A stretch of DNA of 46,391 bases from JAVVEG01 sp041689205 (GCA_041689205.1 JBDNGQ010000173.1:1-46391); one strand, 5' to 3'. Shown: positions 7,551 through 17,032, counted from the stretch's first letter. Notes: generated from the sequence alone by a model not told the origin. Numbers and translations are program-made.

Positions 7551-9767
7551 TCATAGTGTTTTCTGCTGACGAGCTTTGAACTGTTGCCGACGTCGATGCA
7601 GAATCGGTTCAGTATAACCGGCAGGCTGTGAACAGCCCTCAAAGACCAGCTCACAGGCGGCTTGAAACGCGATGCTGCCCTCAAAGTTCACACTCATTGG
7701 CCGGTAATCCGCGTCATTGGCATTCTGCCTGTCCACCACTTCAGCCATGCGCCGCAGCGTGGCCATTACCTGCTGCGCTGAACATACGCCGTGGCGCAGC
7801 CAGTTAGCAATATGCTGACTGGATATGCGCAGAGTCGCCCGGTCTTCCATCAAACCCGTATCTCTTATATCCGGCACCTTGGAACAACCTACACCCTGCT
7901 CAACCCAGCGCACCACATAGCCAAGCAGACCCTGGGCGTTATTATCCAGCTCCTGCTGAATCTCTTCAGCACGCCAGTTTGCCTCTCCTGCCAGCGGCAG
8001 TGTAAGAATGTCGTCCAGCGCTGCTGGCTGTCGATGCAATAACTGTTGCTGAGCAGCCGCTACTGAAACCTGATGATAGTGAATGGCGTGCAAGGTTGCC
8101 GCCGTGGGCGATGGGACCCAGGCGCAACTGGCTCCGGCTTTGGGATGCGCAATTTTCTCCTGCATCATCGCTGCCATTTCATCGGGCATTGCCCACATGC
8201 CCTTGCCGATCTGGGCATGGCCAGCCAGCCCGCAGGCAAGCCCGATATCGACATTACTATCTTCATAGGCCCGAATCCATTTTTGCTGTTTCATCGCACC
8301 CTTGCGCACCACTGGCCCGGCTTCCATACAGGTATGTATCTCATCACCTGTCCGATCCAGAAAACCGGTATTGATAAAGATGATCCGTGCTCTGGCTGCC
8401 GCAATACAGGCCTTTAGATTGACGGTAGTGCGGCGCTCTTCATCCATGATGCCTATTTTCACCGTGTTTCGGCGCAGACCCAAAGCATCTTCAATCCGGT
8501 CAAACAGTTTACAGGCAAACGCCACTTCCTCAGGTCCGTGCATTTTGGGTTTGACGATATAGATACTGCCGGTGCGCGAATTACGCAGGACTTGATCAGC
8601 CTTGCGATCATGCAGCGCAGCGAATACGGTCACCATGCCATCAAGAATGCCTTCCGGGATTTCATAGCCCTCAGCATCCAGCACCGCATCGCTGGTCATC
8701 AGGTGGCCAACGTTACGAACCAGCAGCAGACTGCGACCTGGCAGGCTGAGCTGAGTACCATCCGCAGCCGTAAACAGTCTATCCTGGGCCAGCCGACGGG
8801 TCAGCTGCTTGCCCGATTTCAGCAGGATTTCCTGCAGATCGCCTTTCATCAAACCGAGCCAGTTGCGGTACACCTGCACCTTATCTTCAGCATCCACCGC
8901 CGCCACGGAATCTTCGCAATCCTGAATGGTCGTTAACGCCGCTTCCAGCACTATGTCTTTTACATGAGCCTGGTCCTGTGAGCCAATGGCGTGAGTTGAA
9001 TCTATCTGTATTTCCACGTGCAGGCCGTTATTGCGTAAAAGAATGCTCTCTGGCGCCCTTGCTGCACCGAGGTAGCCAATAAACTTTTCGCGAGCTATCA
9101 AATTACTAAGCAGACCCGAACTCAGCACAGCGATCAGAGCACCATTATGTACCTGGTAACTCGTCACGTCCTGATAACTGCCAGCAGCGAGCGCGAAATG
9201 CTCATCAAGAAATGCTCTGCCATAAGCAACCACTCTGGCTCCGCGCACGGGATTGTAGGCAGACGTTCGATCCGCACCACCAGCTTCAGGAATTACATCA
9301 GTGCCATAGAGCGCATCATACAAACTGCCCCAGCGCGCATTGGCCGCATTCAACGCATAACGGGCATTCATTACCGGTACCACCAGCTGTGGTCCGGCCA
9401 CTGTCGCGATTTCAGCATCAACATCTGCTGTCGTTACATTGAAGTCTGACGGCACTGGCAGCAGATAGCCGATACCCTGCAAAAATTTTTTGTACTCGAT
9501 GGCATCAAACAAGACTCCGTTGAAAGTGCGGTGCCAGACATCTATCTGGCTTTGCAGTTCCTCGCGACGTTGCAACAACGCACGATTCTCAGCACTCAGA
9601 TCCTTGAGGATCTGTTCCAGCGCAGTAAAAAAAACCGAACTTTCAATGCCGGTGCCTGGTGCCACTTCTTCATTGATAAAGTGGTACAACACGGCAGAAA
9701 TTCGCAGACCACCCTGCTGAACTCGCGGCCGATTATGCGCTTGGGCAATTGCTTGTTGCTGGGACAT
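7551..9767 (-). CDS. glcB: malate synthase G
   Basis: Condenses glyoxylate with acetyl-CoA to malate. At 738 aa it is the long monomeric G form (E. coli GlcB 723 aa), not the roughly 530-aa AceB form. Landmarks are the segment NTVKIGIMDEERRTTVNLKA with the active-site acidic residues, TGFLDRTGDEIHT, KGMWAMPDEM, the C-terminal MEDRATLRISSQHIANWL that contains the catalytic aspartate, and the final FEGSIAFQAACELVFEG. AGGAG lies seven bases before the ATG. It is divergent from aceA across a 217-bp regulatory gap, so the two shunt enzymes can share control. Confidence 0.96.
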   Translation of the reverse strand: MSQQQAIAQAHNRPRVQQGGLRISAVLYHFINEEVAPGTGIESSVFFTALEQILKDLSAENRALLQRREELQSQIDVWHRTFNGVLFDAIEYKKFLQGIGYLLPVPSDFNVTTADVDAEIATVAGPQLVVPVMNARYALNAANARWGSLYDALYGTDVIPEAGGADRTSAYNPVRGARVVAYGRAFLDEHFALAAGSYQDVTSYQVHNGALIAVLSSGLLSNLIAREKFIGYLGAARAPESILLRNNGLHVEIQIDSTHAIGSQDQAHVKDIVLEAALTTIQDCEDSVAAVDAEDKVQVYRNWLGLMKGDLQEILLKSGKQLTRRLAQDRLFTAADGTQLSLPGRSLLLVRNVGHLMTSDAVLDAEGYEIPEGILDGMVTVFAALHDRKADQVLRNSRTGSIYIVKPKMHGPEEVAFACKLFDRIEDALGLRRNTVKIGIMDEERRTTVNLKACIAAARARIIFINTGFLDRTGDEIHTCMEAGPVVRKGAMKQQKWIRAYEDSNVDIGLACGLAGHAQIGKGMWAMPDEMAAMMQEKIAHPKAGASCAWVPSPTAATLHAIHYHQVSVAAAQQQLLHRQPAALDDILTLPLAGEANWRAEEIQQELDNNAQGLLGYVVRWVEQGVGCSKVPDIRDTGLMEDRATLRISSQHIANWLRHGVCSAQQVMATLRRMAEVVDRQNANDADYRPMSVNFEGSIAFQAACELVFEGCSQPAGYTEPILHRRRQQFKARQQKTL

Positions 9768-9859
9768 ACCACTGCTCCTGTTCCCGGTACGGATATAGAT
9801 TGAGGCATTGTAACGATCAGCTGCTGAATTCTTATAGTTTATCCATTTTATGCCAGCTA

Positions 9860-9871
9860 TTTCTTAAGAAA
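9860..9871. promoter_or_regulatory. palindrome in the glcB/aceA divergent control region
   Basis: TTTCTTAAGAAA is a perfect 12-bp palindrome near the centre of the AT-rich gap between the divergent glcB and aceA starts. Its position suits an operator for a regulator of both genes, for example the LysR protein next door. No protein can be assigned from sequence. Confidence 0.3.
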
Positions 9872-9984
9872 ATACCATTTGATTCATTAAATAAATACTA
9901 GAGATAGAGTTAATAAATTACAGAAATCAATGATCAGCGCCTAGACTTATCTCATCTCCCGCCCATCAAGATGAGGACTCAGTC

Positions 9985-11313
9985 ATGGCAAACTATAAAC
10001 GCGCTCAGGAAATTGCTGCAATCAACACGGATTGGCAGGAAAATCCACGCTGGAAACACGTTACCCGGAACTACAGTGCTGAGGACGTGGTACGACTGCG
10101 CGGCTCGATCAAACGTGATCATACCCTCGCACGCCAAGGTGCCGAGCGGCTCTGGCAGTTGATCAATGAAGGTGGCCGCCCGGCATTCCGCCCTGATAAG
10201 GACTTTGTGAACGCCATGGGTGCCCTCACCGGAGGTCAGGCCGTACAGCAGGTCAAAGCCGGCGTGCAGGCCATTTACCTGTCCGGCTGGCAGGTGGCGG
10301 CCGACAATAACAGCTCTGAAACCATGTATCCCGACCAGTCTTTGTATGCCGTAGATTCAGTGCCTACGGTGGTGCGCAGAATCAATAATGCCTTTGAACG
10401 GGCCGATCAAATCCAGTGGAAAAAAGGTCTGAACCCAGGGGATCCCGCTTACATTGACTACTATGCGCCGATTATCGCTGATGCCGAAGCTGGCTTTGGT
10501 GGCGTGCTCAATGCCTATGAGCTGATGAAGAACATGATTCGCAACGGAGCTGCGGGCGTGCATTTTGAGGACCAGCTGGCCTCGGTGAAAAAGTGCGGTC
10601 ATATGGGCGGCAAAGTGCTGGTTCCAACGCAGGAAGCTATTCAGAAACTGACCTCTGCCAGGCTTGCCGCCGATGTCGAGGGCGTTCCGACTATTGTGCT
10701 GGCTCGCACTGATGCCAACGCAGCAGATCTGATAACCTCAGACTGTGATCCTTATGATGCGCCATTTATTGTGGGTGAGCGCTCTCCTGAAGGCTTTTAT
10801 CGCACTCGACCGGGCATTCAGCAGGCGATCAGTCGCGGTATTGCCTACGCCCCTTACGCAGATCTGCTCTGGTGCGAAACCGCCACACCTTCGCTTGAAG
10901 AGGCCAGAGTGTTTGCAGAAGCGATCCACAAGAAATTTCCAGATCAGTTGCTGGCCTACAACTGCTCACCTTCATTCAACTGGAAGAAAAATCTCGATGA
11001 TGCCACTATCGCCAGATTCCAGCGTGAATTGAGTGCCATGGGTTACAAATTCCAGTTCATCACTCTGGCCGGCATCCACAATATGTGGAACAGCATGTTT
11101 AACCTTGCCTATGACTATGCGCGTCGCGATATGTCCGCCTACGTTGAGCTGCAGGAACAGGAATTTGCCGACAGTGCCAAGGGCTACACCTTTGTATCGC
11201 ATCAGCAGGAAGTTGGTACCGGTTATTTCGATGACGTTACCACGGTTATTCAAGGTGGTAAGTCTTCGGTAACCGCACTAACGGGTTCCACTGAAGAAGA
11301 ACAGTTCCATTGA
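9985..11313 (+). CDS. aceA: isocitrate lyase
   Basis: Cleaves isocitrate to succinate and glyoxylate, the branch step of the glyoxylate shunt. The catalytic loop KKCGHMGGKV is present with the active cysteine near residue 204. Other family marks are PIIADAEAGFGG with the Mg-binding acidic residues, GVHFEDQ, ARTDANAADLI, WCETATPSLEEA and NCSPSFNWKK. The 442-aa length fits (E. coli 434). GAGGA lies seven bases before the ATG. aceK follows almost immediately, so the two form an operon, and glcB is divergent. Confidence 0.97.
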   Translation: MANYKRAQEIAAINTDWQENPRWKHVTRNYSAEDVVRLRGSIKRDHTLARQGAERLWQLINEGGRPAFRPDKDFVNAMGALTGGQAVQQVKAGVQAIYLSGWQVAADNNSSETMYPDQSLYAVDSVPTVVRRINNAFERADQIQWKKGLNPGDPAYIDYYAPIIADAEAGFGGVLNAYELMKNMIRNGAAGVHFEDQLASVKKCGHMGGKVLVPTQEAIQKLTSARLAADVEGVPTIVLARTDANAADLITSDCDPYDAPFIVGERSPEGFYRTRPGIQQAISRGIAYAPYADLLWCETATPSLEEARVFAEAIHKKFPDQLLAYNCSPSFNWKKNLDDATIARFQRELSAMGYKFQFITLAGIHNMWNSMFNLAYDYARRDMSAYVELQEQEFADSAKGYTFVSHQQEVGTGYFDDVTTVIQGGKSSVTALTGSTEEEQFH

Positions 11314-11314
11314 G

Positions 11315-13087
11315 TTGATAAATGTGAGCACTAGAGCCGTCACCAAAGTATCACCGCAGGTGACCACGACCTCGCGCCGCCTGGCCAAAGCCATTTTAAA
11401 TGGCTTTGATGCTTTTTTTGCCGAGTACAAAAATATTACCTATGGCGCACAGGGACGCTTTGAACGTGCCGACTGGGCGGGTGTGCAGACAGCTATGCGA
11501 CAGCGTCTGGATCTGTATAAGCAGAAAGTAGTTATCGTGGCAGATAGCGCTGCTGAGATTACCGGGAAAAAACTGCAGGAACGCGAACTGTGGCGCCTGG
11601 CTAAAGCTGAGTACGCGCTGATCATCCAGGGCCACCGCAATTTCGAAATTACCCAGACCTTTTTCAATTCTGTGTACTGCTATGTGTTCGCCCATGAAAA
11701 GATCCGCGATCTGCACGCTTTCGTGATGGAACCGGCACAACAGATTGCGCCAATACCGCAGGAAAAAATTCTGCTCAATTATGAAGTGAATGGCAGTTTC
11801 AGCACACTCGTTCAACAGGTGCTGGATAATTGCGGCTTCAACATCCCGTTTGAAGATCAGCAACGCGACATCAATTCCATTATCAACGTGGTGAATGAAG
11901 TATTTCTGCCGAAACTTAAAGAATCCGACAATCCAATCCGTGTTGAAACTCTGGAAAGCCTGTTCTTCCGCAATAAAGCCGCGTATCTGGTCGGCCGGGT
12001 AGTTTCTGGCGACATCAGCATTCCGTTCATGCTGCCAATGCTGAACAATGGGCGGGGGGCTATCTATGTTGATACCCTGCTGCACGATACTGATGACATC
12101 AGTATCGTGTTCAGTTTCAGCCGCAGTTATTTCATGGTGGATGCGTCAACGCCTTCGGAGTACATCCGCTTTCTGCAGCATCTGATGCCTCATAAAGAAA
12201 TTTTCGAACTGTACAGTGCGATCGGTTTCCCCAAGCATAGCAAAACGGTTTACTACCGCCGCGCCGTTGAAATGACTCTGGCCAGCGATGATAAATATGT
12301 CACCGCTGCAGGAATCAAAGGCATGGTCATGCTGGTGTTCACCCGCGATAATTTCGACTACGTTTATAAAGTGATTAAAGACCGTTTCACACCGCCCAAA
12401 GACAGCACCCGCGAACATGTGCGGGCCTGCTACAGCCTGGTCAAGCGCTGGGAGCGTGGTGGCCGTATGGCCGATACTCAGGAGTTCAATAATCTGGCCT
12501 TTGACCGTCGTCGTTTTTCTGACGAACTGATGGCTGAGTTACGCAAAGAGGTGCCTTCATTGCTGGAGGAAAACGGCAATGTGCTAATCCTCAAACATGT
12601 CTATATTGAACGCAAAATGATTCCGCTCAATCTCTATATCAAGAATTGTGACGACGAACAGCTGTACAGTGTGATGGATGAGTACGGCAGTGCAATAAAG
12701 CAACTGGCGGCGGGAAACCTGTTCCCAGGGGATATGCTGTTGAAAAACTTTGGAGTAACGCGGCACGGGCGGGTAGTGTTTTACGATTACGATGAGATCT
12801 GTCCGCTGACCGACTGCAACTTTCGGTGGCTGCCGGAAGCTCAGAATGATGAACAGGCATTGGCCTTACATCCCTGGTACGACGTAAAGTCCAATGATAT
12901 TTTTCCGGAAGAGTTTCGATTATTTTTTTCTGGAAATCGCCGGGCTCGCGACGTTTTCGAACAGCTGCACAGTGATCTGTACAATCCTGCTTACTGGCAG
13001 GATCTGCAGGAAAAAATTCGGGCTGGCTATGTTGCTGACGTATTCCCTTATCGTAAGAAGCAGCGCTTCCAGCAGCGTCCGTTTTAG
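11315..13087 (+). CDS. aceK: isocitrate dehydrogenase kinase/phosphatase
   Basis: Bifunctional enzyme that phosphorylates and dephosphorylates isocitrate dehydrogenase, directing isocitrate into the glyoxylate shunt. At 590 aa it matches E. coli AceK (578). The regulatory N-terminal half (YGAQGRFERADWAG, RNFEITQTFFNSVYCYV) is followed by the kinase-like half, with the nucleotide loop AAGIKGMVMLVF around residue 330 and the metal/catalytic stretch GVTRHGRVVFYDYDEI near residue 480. The frame opens with TTG one base after the aceA stop; GTG at 11324 is an equally possible start. No clear Shine-Dalgarno is seen, so expression probably depends on coupling to aceA. Confidence 0.95.
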   Translation: MINVSTRAVTKVSPQVTTTSRRLAKAILNGFDAFFAEYKNITYGAQGRFERADWAGVQTAMRQRLDLYKQKVVIVADSAAEITGKKLQERELWRLAKAEYALIIQGHRNFEITQTFFNSVYCYVFAHEKIRDLHAFVMEPAQQIAPIPQEKILLNYEVNGSFSTLVQQVLDNCGFNIPFEDQQRDINSIINVVNEVFLPKLKESDNPIRVETLESLFFRNKAAYLVGRVVSGDISIPFMLPMLNNGRGAIYVDTLLHDTDDISIVFSFSRSYFMVDASTPSEYIRFLQHLMPHKEIFELYSAIGFPKHSKTVYYRRAVEMTLASDDKYVTAAGIKGMVMLVFTRDNFDYVYKVIKDRFTPPKDSTREHVRACYSLVKRWERGGRMADTQEFNNLAFDRRRFSDELMAELRKEVPSLLEENGNVLILKHVYIERKMIPLNLYIKNCDDEQLYSVMDEYGSAIKQLAAGNLFPGDMLLKNFGVTRHGRVVFYDYDEICPLTDCNFRWLPEAQNDEQALALHPWYDVKSNDIFPEEFRLFFSGNRRARDVFEQLHSDLYNPAYWQDLQEKIRAGYVADVFPYRKKQRFQQRPF

Positions 13088-13139
13088 CAGCGTTTTGCCC
13101 GTTTTCGTCAGACCGCTGTCGCTACGAGGTGCAACAACA

Positions 13140-13167
13140 GACTGCCTGCCATAATCGGCAGACAGTC
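13140..13167. terminator. possible bidirectional terminator hairpin between aceK and rhlE
   Basis: GACTGCCTGCC pairs with GGCAGACAGTC (one mismatch) around a 6-nt loop, in the 93-bp gap between two convergent genes. The T run is poor on either strand, so the call rests on position and stem only. Confidence 0.4.
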
Positions 13168-13180
13168 CTTAAACTTCAAT

Positions 13181-14596
13181 CTACCAGACTGACAATACTT
13201 CAGTGCGAGCTGGCGCTTTACGCACTGTCTGCGTAGCTTGCGGCCTGCGGCTATCCGTGCGTCTGCCAGGCTGATTTCCAGCACCGGCACTGCGACCAGC
13301 ACCCGCGTTACGACCCGCACCCGAAGATGAATTGCCGCCATTGCGCGAGCCGCTGTCACTGCGGTTGCCCGAGTTACCATTAGCGGCAGGACGTGCTGAA
13401 CGCTGTTCAGGACGACGTTGCTGTGGAGCAGGTCTGGACGTCGGACGTGCGCTGTTAAGATTCTCTCTGGGCTCAAAGCCAACAATTTCAACTCGTGGAA
13501 TCTGGCGTTTCAGCACTCGTTCAATATCTTTCAGCAGTTTAACTTCATCGGCACTGACCAGTGAAACCGCTTTGCCTTCAGTGCCCGCACGGCCAGTACG
13601 GCCAATACGGTGCACATAATCTTCCGGCACGTTGGGCAGATCAAAATTGACCACCTGTGGCAGCTGATCAATATCGATACCACGCGCGGCGATGTCAGTA
13701 GCAACCAAAATTTGCAGATCACCTTTTTTGAATTGATCCAGCACTTTGGTGCGCTGTGCCTGACTCTTATTGCCATGGATAGCGCCGGCATTGATGCCGT
13801 CCATCTGCAACTGTTTAACCAGCTTATTGGCACCGTGCTTGGTGCGGCTGAACACCAGCGCCTGGTACCAGCCTTCGCTGCGAATCAGATGGCTAAGCAG
13901 TTCTGCCTTGCGGCCTTTATCTACCGGATGCAGCTGTTGCTCAACCAACTCAGCAGCCGTGTTCATCGGAGCAACATTTATTGATACCGGGTTATGCAGC
14001 AGGCCTCTGGCCAGTTGCTGAATTTCGGCTGAGAAGGTAGCGGAGAACATCAGATTCTGTCTCTGCCTGGGCAGATAAGACAGAATTTTCTTAATGTCAT
14101 TGATAAAACCCATATCAAGCATACGATCGGCTTCATCCAGAATCAGTACTTCCACCTGATCAAAACGAATCGCCTTCTGCTGATACAGATCGAGCAGACG
14201 GCCAGGCGTCGCTACCAGAATCTCAACACCGCCACGCAGCTTCATCATCTGCGGATTAATTTTTACGCCACCGAATACCACAGTAGAACGCAGGTTCTCG
14301 TATTTGCCGTAAGTTTCAATGCTCTCATGCACCTGGGCGGCAAGTTCACGCGTTGGTGTCAGTATTAATGCTCGCGTCTGATTGGCACTGGCACGAGGAC
14401 CTTGTGACAGCTTCTGCAACAGCGGCAACGTGAAGCCCGCAGTTTTACCGGTACCAGTCTGCGCGGAGGCCATAATGTCACTGCCGCTCAGTACCGCTGG
14501 AATCGCCTGTAACTGGATGGGGGTCGGTATCGTGTAACCGTAATCATTTACAGCCTTTAACAAAGATTCCGACAGACCAAGATTTTCAAAATTCAT
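13181..14596 (-). CDS. rhlE: DEAD-box ATP-dependent RNA helicase, RhlE type
   Basis: 471 aa. The Q motif and start (FENLGLSESLLKAVNDYGYT then PTPIQLQAIP), Walker A AQTGTGKT near residues 45-52, PTRELAAQV, VATPGRLLDL, the DEAD box (LILDEADRML), SAT (MFSATFS), and the helicase C motifs ATDIAARGIDID and HRIGRTGRAG are all present. The last 90 residues are a disordered Arg/Gly/Ser/Asn-rich tail (SGNRSDSGSRNGG), typical of RhlE RNA-binding tails. Likely roles are ribosome assembly and RNA remodelling, especially in the cold. Of two nearby ATGs, the one at 14596 is used: GAAAGGA is correctly spaced from it, while the upstream ATG (14600) only encodes a 4-codon ORF. Confidence 0.92.
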   Translation of the reverse strand: MNFENLGLSESLLKAVNDYGYTIPTPIQLQAIPAVLSGSDIMASAQTGTGKTAGFTLPLLQKLSQGPRASANQTRALILTPTRELAAQVHESIETYGKYENLRSTVVFGGVKINPQMMKLRGGVEILVATPGRLLDLYQQKAIRFDQVEVLILDEADRMLDMGFINDIKKILSYLPRQRQNLMFSATFSAEIQQLARGLLHNPVSINVAPMNTAAELVEQQLHPVDKGRKAELLSHLIRSEGWYQALVFSRTKHGANKLVKQLQMDGINAGAIHGNKSQAQRTKVLDQFKKGDLQILVATDIAARGIDIDQLPQVVNFDLPNVPEDYVHRIGRTGRAGTEGKAVSLVSADEVKLLKDIERVLKRQIPRVEIVGFEPRENLNSARPTSRPAPQQRRPEQRSARPAANGNSGNRSDSGSRNGGNSSSGAGRNAGAGRSAGAGNQPGRRTDSRRPQATQTVRKAPARTEVLSVW

Positions 14597-14609
14597 TCAT
14601 TTTCCTTTC

Positions 14610-14625
14610 GGTGCCAACAGGCACC
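14610..14625 (-). promoter_or_regulatory. hairpin just upstream of the rhlE ribosome-binding site
   Basis: GGTGCC-AACA-GGCACC forms a perfect 6-bp stem ending a few bases before the GAAAGGA Shine-Dalgarno of rhlE, followed by the overlapping 4-codon ORF at 14600. Position and strength suggest an effect on translation or mRNA stability; this is inference. Confidence 0.4.
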
Positions 14626-14765
14626 TTTTGATATAAGTCGCGCACGGGAAGACTGCTCAAAGCAGTGCATCAGGCAGGCCCGACAAGATAGTAAAAATAC
14701 ATAACAGCACGATCTGTAGCGGGTCTTTAACAAATTGTTGATGAAAAGCCGCTGTTTCCGCGTTG

Positions 14766-14820
14766 CCAATTAATTTGCATCCGTAACATTACGAACACAT
14801 TTGCGGCATGCAGTAATTGG
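14766..14820. repeat. nested inverted repeats in the rhlE upstream gap
   Basis: CCAATTA (14766-14772) is matched by TAATTGG (14814-14820), GCAT (14777-14780) by ATGC (14807-14810), and inside them CGTAA-CA-TTACG forms a compact palindrome at 14782-14793. It lies in the 415-bp gap 14597-15011, which has no recognisable coding content. The rest of that gap holds only the rhlE leader hairpin and a short direct repeat. Confidence 0.35.
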
Positions 14821-14843
14821 ATTCCGTGTGGAAAACCAGGAGC

Positions 14844-14871
14844 GGTTTACGACAGGAGGGGTTTACGACAG
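14844..14871 (+). repeat. short direct repeat
   Basis: GGTTTACGACAG occurs twice, at 14844-14855 and 14860-14871, separated by 4 bp (GAGG), in the gene-free gap between rhlE and the lipoprotein gene. Function unknown; it could be a protein-binding pair or a small duplication. Confidence 0.5.
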
Positions 14872-15011
14872 CATTGAAGCTGCAATGACCAGACAATTAA
14901 GGATGACGCCCTTGCGCTGATTAGAGCATCAGTATCAAGGCTGGCGCGCACCTTAACACAGACCGATACGCTTATGCAAAGGATCACTTGTATCATAGGT
15001 GACAACGCAGT

Positions 15012-15749
15012 TCAGGAGCGGGCTGCCTGAGGCTTCACCAGGCGCACTGCCGGCTGTTCCCCAATCTCAATATCCGCACGCAGGCGATAACCTTCAACCG
15101 CGCTCTGCATCTGTGCATAAATCCAGCGCCCCAGGGTATCGTTGGGTGCCGTTATCATCAGAAACAAATCCAGATCACGAATCTGCACTGCGATTTCCTG
15201 CAGCTGTTCAATCAAAGTTTCAGACCGCGAACTCAGCTCACGGGCGTTGATGGTGTGGACGCTATGGGTACGTCGACGTTCAAACTCGAGCATGCGGGCA
15301 GTTGCAGCCAACCCTTGATGCTCTGGGTAGACAGTTTCTGCCCGCCTCAGGTACAGCTGCGCATTATCGAAATTCCCCTGTCTCGCCGCAGTGTCCGCCA
15401 GCTCCAGATATCTGCCGGCAATAGCGCGGATACCATCCAGAGCAACCTGGTTATCTGGATGATTGTTCAATACGCGATTAAAAATCGATAAGGCGCTGCC
15501 TTCTGCGGGAGTCATCAAGCGATCTGCTGCCAACGCCCGCAAGCCTTCATAGAGCAGATCGGCAAGCGCCAGTTGTTGTCGCAATTCTTCGCGAAACGCC
15601 GCTGCCGCATCCTGCTCACTGGTATCGATAACCGGGGCTGGCTGAGGCGCCGGTGTAACTGGCGGTGGGGGTTGCTGAGTTGGCTGACATGAAAACAGCA
15701 CTGCACCTGGCAGGAGTATGCAAAGGATTTGTTGCGACCACTTAATCAC
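15012..15749 (-). CDS. putative lipoprotein with TPR-like helices
   Basis: From a GTG at 15749 the protein starts VIKWSQQILCILLPGAVLFSC: a short positive end, a hydrophobic core and a lipobox (LFSC), giving 245 aa. The frame extends to a TTG at 15803 that overlaps the moeA stop, but that adds 18 residues before the signal peptide, so GTG is preferred. After the lipobox come a Pro/Gln linker and helical repeats resembling tetratricopeptides (NRVLNNHPDNQVALDG, ARQGNFDNAQLYLRRAE). It is predicted to be membrane-anchored facing the periplasm. It is the last gene of the ssb-RmlD-like-moeA run. I do not recognise a named family. Confidence 0.75.
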   Translation of the reverse strand: MIKWSQQILCILLPGAVLFSCQPTQQPPPPVTPAPQPAPVIDTSEQDAAAAFREELRQQLALADLLYEGLRALAADRLMTPAEGSALSIFNRVLNNHPDNQVALDGIRAIAGRYLELADTAARQGNFDNAQLYLRRAETVYPEHQGLAATARMLEFERRRTHSVHTINARELSSRSETLIEQLQEIAVQIRDLDLFLMITAPNDTLGRWIYAQMQSAVEGYRLRADIEIGEQPAVRLVKPQAARS

Positions 15750-15799
15750 GATATTTTTACTCGGGAATTCCAAAGAGAACAACGTAAAGAACCGCTGCC

Positions 15800-17032
15800 T
15801 CAACGAATAATTTCGTTGAATGAAATGTATCGTAGCATATCGCCGACAGCCACCGCTGTGTAAGGCGGAACTATAGTCAAACCATCGGCCTGACTGACCG
15901 AGGTCATGACCCCGGAACTTTGATTTGAAAATGGCAGCAACACCGGTTGATCAGAATGCGTGCCAGCACTGATTGAGACACGCAGGTATTCCTGCCTGAT
16001 GCCAGATTCGGCCAGCGCAAAACCTGCTGGCAGCAGGTATTCCTGCACATGCAATTTACTGGCGCCCATCGACTTCAGCAGACAGGGTCGCACCATCAAT
16101 AAAAAGGTCACAAAGGCCGAAACCGGATTACCAGGCAAGCCAAAAAAGGCTTTGCCCTGTACCTGCCCGTATGCGAAAGGTTTACCGGGCTTAATCGCCA
16201 GCTTCCACAGTGACAGCTCACCGAGTGCTTCAACAGCAGTCTTCACATGATCTTCTTCACCAACAGAAACACCGCCACTGCTGACGATGCAATCACTGAT
16301 CTGTGCAGCATGCAGCAGCGCCTGTTTAGTGGCAGCCAGAGTGTCTTCGACGCATCCACAATCAATAACCGTGACGCCCAGATTCTGTAACAGGGCACTG
16401 AGTGCATAAAAATTGGAATTATAGATCTGACCTGGCTGCAAGGCGGCGCCTGGTTTGACCAGCTCGTCGCCAGTAGTCATTAAGGCTACCCGCAATGGTT
16501 TGCGGACTGACACGGTTGCCAGCCCAATCGCAGCCAACAGACCAATATCTGCAGGGCCAAGCCGCCGACCGCTGTTCAACAGCAGCTTCCCTGCGACGAT
16601 ATCATCACCTCGGGCGCGGATATTTTCGCCTGTTACCACCTTCTCGAGCACCGTGAGTTGGGTAGCTTCGACGCGACAATTCTCCTGCATCACCACAGCG
16701 TCAGCGCCTTCGGGCAAGGGCGCACCGGTAAATATCCTGGCAGCAGTACCGGGTTCCAGTTTAATACCCGTGGCACCGGCAGCAATCCGCTGCTTGATAG
16801 TAAACGTCGAACGCCCGGCTGCCAGCTCCGCAGCGTTCAGTGCAAATCCATCCATCGCGCTGTTGTCATAGCCTGGCACATCAAGCGCTGCATAAATGTC
16901 TTCAGCCAGAAAACGACCGTTCGCTTCAAGCAGCTGGACTGATTCAGGTGCAACAAGAAGTCGGGTCGATTGCAGCAACTGCGACAGCGCCTCAGCAATC
17001 GGCGTCAGCCGGCGCGGTGCAGTGCTGTTCAT
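15800..17032 (-). CDS. moeA: molybdopterin molybdenumtransferase
   Basis: Inserts molybdate into adenylylated molybdopterin, the last step of molybdenum cofactor formation. At 410 aa it shows the N-terminal PGYDNSAMDGFAL, RIFTGAPLPEGADAVVMQE, the MPT-binding MTTGDELVKPG and GQIYNSN, the SSGGVSVGEEDHVK loop, and LPGNPVSAFVTF in the C-terminal half. The ATG overlaps the stop of the upstream gene by 4 bp, so translation is coupled. No other molybdenum cofactor gene is in the window, except the distant modF-like gene at 36.5 kb. Confidence 0.95.
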   Translation of the reverse strand: MNSTAPRRLTPIAEALSQLLQSTRLLVAPESVQLLEANGRFLAEDIYAALDVPGYDNSAMDGFALNAAELAAGRSTFTIKQRIAAGATGIKLEPGTAARIFTGAPLPEGADAVVMQENCRVEATQLTVLEKVVTGENIRARGDDIVAGKLLLNSGRRLGPADIGLLAAIGLATVSVRKPLRVALMTTGDELVKPGAALQPGQIYNSNFYALSALLQNLGVTVIDCGCVEDTLAATKQALLHAAQISDCIVSSGGVSVGEEDHVKTAVEALGELSLWKLAIKPGKPFAYGQVQGKAFFGLPGNPVSAFVTFLLMVRPCLLKSMGASKLHVQEYLLPAGFALAESGIRQEYLRVSISAGTHSDQPVLLPFSNQSSGVMTSVSQADGLTIVPPYTAVAVGDMLRYISFNEIIR

